Assembly: GCA_010909165.1 (NCBI GenBank)
Contig: MU008172.1
Coordinates: 434,001-498,000, forward strand
Source of the DNA: Anthoceros angustus
Lineage: Eukaryota > Streptophyta > Anthocerotopsida > Anthocerotales > Anthocerotaceae
Direction: 5' to 3'
Length of the DNA stretch: 64,000 bases
A model generated the notes under the pieces. It was not told the origin of the DNA. It saw only the letters and a program-made list of their open reading frames with translations, and made no database searches. Below, piece after piece: positions 60,101 to 64,000 of the stretch. Position 1 is the first letter of the stretch. Each line of letters starts with the position of its first letter. The position numbers and the translations under genes are program-made.

Positions 60101-61597
60101 TTTTTCAAATCCCCTGAAGCCAAACGACGAAGAGCAATTGTCAGACACTTGCTTCCAGACTTAAAGAATTTGTCCAAAGACTTGAGAGAACCCTGACACA
60201 ACAGGACACTGAAGCTCATTGTGGACAAGACCACAAATATACTGGAAAGTAGCAGGCAAGAACCTTGTGAAGTTGTTAAAACGATAGTGATCATCCACAA
60301 TAACATAAAAATGATCATCGAAACCAGTAGGCCCTTAATCAGTTTGGAGTGCGAAGATGAGTATGGAAAGTGTTATGCGTGTTGCTTTGAGTCCACATTC
60401 TACATACTTGCCATGGTGGTGGCCATCCCGTGTCAGCATAGTCAAACTTCTGCGATCTTAAATTAGTCTAGTAAAATCATTTTGCTGCTATGTCATTAAT
60501 GTAGCAGTCAATTTTGATAAATTAATGTCCTAATTTATGTCATTTCCAATTGAGCAATTATGCTTGGCACTAGGGCCAAGGCCCTTGCGTCGTTTGAGCT
60601 TTCTCTCATTAAGGTGGACGATCACGGCGGGATCTGGGTTTTAATGCGAGAAGGCCAAGCTAGCTACAAGACACCAGCAAGCAGCCATGGCGACAGCTTT
60701 ATGTGAGTCCTATTTTGCAAGCTTGTGAAGAACACAGCCCGCTTTCAGCTTGTAATCAAAATCTAGTTTCCTTGTATCCGAGTGCAGGACACTGACATTG
60801 CTCGTGTACTTGCTGAGAACTAAACCTACATGCTAGAGGACTGAACAATGCTCCGGCCATGCAAAGCCGCTCTTTTGCCATCAAGATCGTGAGTGTGTGT
60901 GTGGTTTCTTAGCACATTTGTATGAAGATGTGCCCGCCCATTTTGCTAGTTGTGGCTGAGTTTCCCCAAGAGTCACTCTTGACAGCTGGACGATGTAGGC
61001 TGCAATGTTCATGTAGCAAGCTTGTGTGTTCTAAGGCTTTCCTTGTGATATCCTTAGCTAGATGCATGGCTTATTTTGTCTAACGCCGATGTATCATGTA
61101 AGCATCCTATTTTGCACGACATCTTGTTTTCAATTTTAAACCCGGGTCAAGCTGAGTCAGAATCGCTAACCAACAAAGCACTCGGTCTGTGAACTTCATG
61201 TCTTTTATCAAAACCTGGCTTAGGGCCGGGCTCATGGAATTGACCCTTAGTGGGTAGAGTCCAGTTTCTTTGATTTGACTTTTTTTGGAAATTAAAAATG
61301 GTAAAATATACAACTCAAAAAATTGCACATTTTGAACCAAGAAAAGTAGAATTCATGACATACGAATTTTACACCTTCCATAATGGTATTCAAACTTAAT
61401 TATCCTTTTTTTTTTTTTTTTTGCGTGATTATTTTCGTCATCCATGAACATATGTACAAACGGGCTCCTGATAGACGCCAAGCTACCTTGAATTAGCTAC
61501 TACGGCACTAGAAAGTGATTCATCCTATGGTTGAGTTTGGAGATGGCATCCATTCTCTTATTGTTTCTCTCTTCTTTCTTTTGAGAAGTCTCGTGTG
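57102..61597. other. 4.5 kb without a recognisable gene
   Basis: AT-rich sequence with only short, featureless frames. A poly-T run lies at about 61,408-61,422. It may include decayed repeats that I cannot identify. Confidence 0.5.
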
Positions 61598-61855
61598 CTA
61601 CCTTCGCATTTGTCTTTTGTTTTGTTTTTCCAGAGCCTTCTCTAATGCAGTGTTTATTGCTCTTTGGATGATCCCTTGCAGCCCATCTTTTGTCAAAATG
61701 ATCTTCTTGGGACTAGAAGATCCAGCGTGTGCTATCTCACCTTGTTGTGCTTCAACAGCAGGATCTTCCATCACATCGATTTCCAACATAAGAACCCTCT
61801 TTCGTTTCCGTTTTATCCTCAAATGCACTCTATCTTCGTTACTTGGATCAGCCAT
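61598..61855 (-). CDS. Hypothetical basic protein, 85 aa (possibly a first exon)
   Basis: ATG at 61,855, MADPSNEDRVHLRIKRKRKR then VLMLEIDVMEDPAVEAQQGE, an Ala/Leu/Lys helix (AINTALEKALEKQ) and the end NKRQMRR. The RIKRKRKR cluster resembles a nuclear localisation signal. No family recognised. Its first dozen codons are shared with the 56-bp tandem array directly upstream. It could be a real small gene, the first exon of a longer one, or part of a repeat. Confidence 0.35.
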   Translation of the reverse strand: MADPSNEDRVHLRIKRKRKRVLMLEIDVMEDPAVEAQQGEIAHAGSSSPKKIILTKDGLQGIIQRAINTALEKALEKQNKRQMRR

Positions 61856-62041
61856 ATCTAGCTAAGCAATATGCTCAAATGCACTTTATCTTCGTTACTT
61901 GGATCAGCCATATCTAGCTAAGCAATATGCTCAAATGCACTTTATCTTCGTTACTTGGATCAGCCATATCTAGCTAAGCAATATGCTCAAATGCACTTTA
62001 TCTTCGTTACTTGGATCAGCTATATCTAGCTAAGCAATATG
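61824..62041. repeat. 56-bp tandem repeat, ~3.9 units, containing a start codon
   Basis: Units begin at 61824, 61880, 61936 and 61992 and are nearly identical. On the minus strand each unit carries ATGGCTGATCCAAGTAACGA. The innermost copy opens the 85-codon frame; the outer three give a 17-residue peptide (MADPSNEDKVHLSILLS) that stops within the unit. Confidence 0.95.
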
Positions 62042-62770
62042 ACGGGCACAACCTTTTGCTTTGCTCTATGTAGAACAGCGTCTGTTTAGAAAGGGGTTTC
62101 TCCTGTCAAAAGGGGTTTTGGAAAAAATCCCAACCCTCTTTCGCCGGAAACTGAAGTTGGTTTGGTTTTTGTTGGTTTTTGTAGGTAAACAGACTCCGCG
62201 CAATATCGGCGGATTCTTGAAAGCCTCTTTTGCGCTTTGGGCGGAGGTTGCCACCCCTTTCTCATATCAAGCAAAACACGTGTTTTTAAAAGAGATGTCT
62301 TTGAATGGCGAGTTCCACTTAGAACAATGTAAGTAATATCGAGGTTTTTCCATGTATGCACACTTTTGTTTGGTCGCGGTCGTCCGTGCCACCCTTAGAC
62401 TTACTGGGAAAGGGCAGAGTGCCAAGACTATGGGTCCAAAACACGTAATATGCATTCAAATCAAAGTCGCATTTTCCACGAAGGGTCAAAACGGAATTAT
62501 ACCGGTCAGCGGACGAGCCCCTCATCTACAAGTCACAGCTACCCAAAGGGTCATCTACTTCAACCAAATTGAGCTCGAATCGCACCGTTTCTACATTTTC
62601 CAAATCCACGCCTTTGTGTCACCAAAGTCATCGCCTTCAACCGCAAAACAAAACGCCGGAGCCTGCTGGTGGTAGTGTGCCGTTTTCATCCCATATTGTC
62701 AATGCCGGTTGGTCTTCAACCGCCGGCCGTCTGGGTCCTGGAGTCCTTCATTCGACCCTTCTTTCCAAGC
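62042..62770. other. Spacer without a recognisable gene
   Basis: No supported coding or repeat feature between the 56-bp array and the methyltransferase remnant. Confidence 0.5.
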
Positions 62771-62773
62771 AAG

Positions 62774-63990
62774 CTATACACTTGCATTTTCGCCAATGCC
62801 TCCGTCTGCATCTCCTTTGCCCAAAACTTGCTGTGGCCCCGAAAACTTATCTGTTATTTCTTGAACTCGTCCGTACCGCCCAACCTGCTCACTGCCAGAC
62901 ATATACATTGAGCATCGTGCGTCTTTGTCAATGGCCACAACGTTCCTTTTCCGTTGTATCCGGCCACCAAAATGATCCCGATCCCGCAAAGGCCAACAAT
63001 CCGATCGTCTTCGTTGGAGAACATGTTCACCAACATGCCTAATAAGCCCACGTGTTCGATATGGCGATACGACCATCTTATCACCGGTGGTAAATCGCCT
63101 TCTTCACCACAGTCCCATGTCGGATAACTCTTGGCAGCACCTGTTTGATGTCTTTGCCGGGAAAAAGAGGAGCTTTTCCGACATTGGACTCTGTCCTCAC
63201 TGCTCTTCCCACTGTCAAATATTCCACTGTTTCCACAGCACCACTGTTAGGTGGGATGTTGGTTTTCTCCCATACCAGGGTCTGAATGACTTCTTTCCTG
63301 CACCAAGACCTCAAAGCCTCCCTGGCTTGAATCACCCCATCCACCCCATGCATAAGAATTATCCGGAACACATCGCTCGTGGTCTTCTCGTTGAAAGAGC
63401 TGATGATCTCTTTCAATTCTTCTTCAACGAAAGCCTTGTCATTCTCATGCTGTAAACCTCGAGGGAGGTCGCAGAAAAGAAGAGTATACCTCCTCGGTGG
63501 CAAAAATCCTTTCATATCCAAAATGTCTCGATGCACCACCGATATGCCACTTTGTCCAAGACCTGTGCACTCAAACCGCCACCGCATCCATGTCCTTGTC
63601 GGCCATTTGTTTTCGCTCTTCTTCCATCCGCTTCCCATGCGCTATAAACAAAATCTTGGAAAGGTTTTGGCGAGCTTTCAAATCCTCAATGTCTCCGGTT
63701 TACGCAAGCAGCGAGGCGGTGGTCGACAACTCATTGACAGAAGTGGAGGCGCCGCCGCGCACGATTGTGGCGCGGCCACCGGCGACTCCACCATGAACCG
63801 GCGGGCAATGCGTGGAGGCGCCGCTGGGCCGGTCGACTGGCGCACCGACCGCACCGCGCTGCGCCACGCACAAAAACAGAGAGTGGCGCCCGGCCACGGC
63901 GATTGCACTCACCGACCGCGACTCCCCAACGAATACACTCACTTACCACTTCGCAAAAGTCGCTTGAACTTCGCCAATTCCTTGGCCTCG
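62774..63990 (-). pseudogene. Second copy of the ParB-like/DNA-methyltransferase family, C-terminal half
   Basis: On the minus strand ELAKFKRLLRS followed by a GTAAGT donor (about 63,945) matches the exon end ELAKFQTTFSK of the 27-31 kb copy, so intron position is shared. Then come DIEDLKARQNLSKILFIAHG (about 63,690), MKGFLPPRRYTLLFCDLPRG (about 63,480), VIQTLVWEKTNIPPN (about 63,270), RHGTVVKKAIYHR (about 63,100), GLLGMLVNMFSNEDDRIV and, in another frame, KRNVVAIDKDARC (about 62,930). Where the first copy has a stop after its CRKGAI segment, this one has Gln. The glycine-rich motif is damaged and frames shift, so this copy is also inactive. Confidence 0.7.
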
Positions 63991-64000
63991 GTATGTTGGG

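Noticed and set aside
61408-61422. Poly-T run as a LINE/SINE tail
   Set aside because: No element body could be recognised next to it.

Overview
The window looks like nuclear DNA of a land plant outside the seed plants (bryophyte, lycophyte or fern). The evidence is a set of intron-rich plant genes (DEMETER-like DNA glycosylase, ATG1 kinase, plastid-type UPRT, histone H2B with a plant-type promoter, GT92 galactosyltransferase-like protein, plant formiminotransferase-like protein) beside a glutamate/dicarboxylate symporter (DAACS family), which I know from algae and early-diverging plants but not from seed plants. I cannot name the species from sequence alone.

Layout. 0-3.5 kb (minus): N-terminal half of a DEMETER/ROS1-like 5-methylcytosine DNA glycosylase with long glutamine-rich tracts and in-frame minisatellites; the catalytic half lies left of the window. 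3.5-8 kb: promoter and repeat-rich spacer with two tandem-repeat blocks. 8.06-12.83 kb (plus): a 15-exon membrane calcineurin-like phosphoesterase whose exons join to an uninterrupted 998-codon frame. 13-16.5 kb: tandem repeats, an LTR copy on the minus strand, small hairpins and a decayed LINE with a restriction-like endonuclease C-terminus. 16.5-19.0 kb (plus): 11-exon DAACS symporter. 19.6-20.0 kb (minus): intronless histone H2B.

20.4-41.9 kb is transposon territory: a 5S-rRNA-derived module, a DNA-transposase remnant split by an LTR, then a pseudogene joining a ParB-like region to an N4/N6-type DNA methyltransferase (27.1-30.9 kb). The 3' end of that pseudogene lies in a ~4.8 kb tandem duplication (30,165-35,060 and 35,061-39,834), together with another 5S-like module and gag-like or coiled-coil reading frames. 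A third LTR copy is at 40.2-40.55 kb.

41.9-54.0 kb is a compact gene island: ATG1 (minus) and UPRT (plus) are divergent, two RING-H2 genes (minus) follow, then a GT92 gene (plus, one frameshift) and a formiminotransferase-like gene (minus). 54-64 kb returns to repeats: a broken MULE transposase with a SWIM finger, a 56-bp array that repeats a start-codon region, and at the right edge another decayed copy of the methyltransferase family on the minus strand.

The genes do not form one pathway. The most unusual item is the multicopy, intron-containing ParB-like/DNA-methyltransferase family. Next are the 5S-derived modules and the tandem duplication, whose copies differ mainly at CAG/CTG words.
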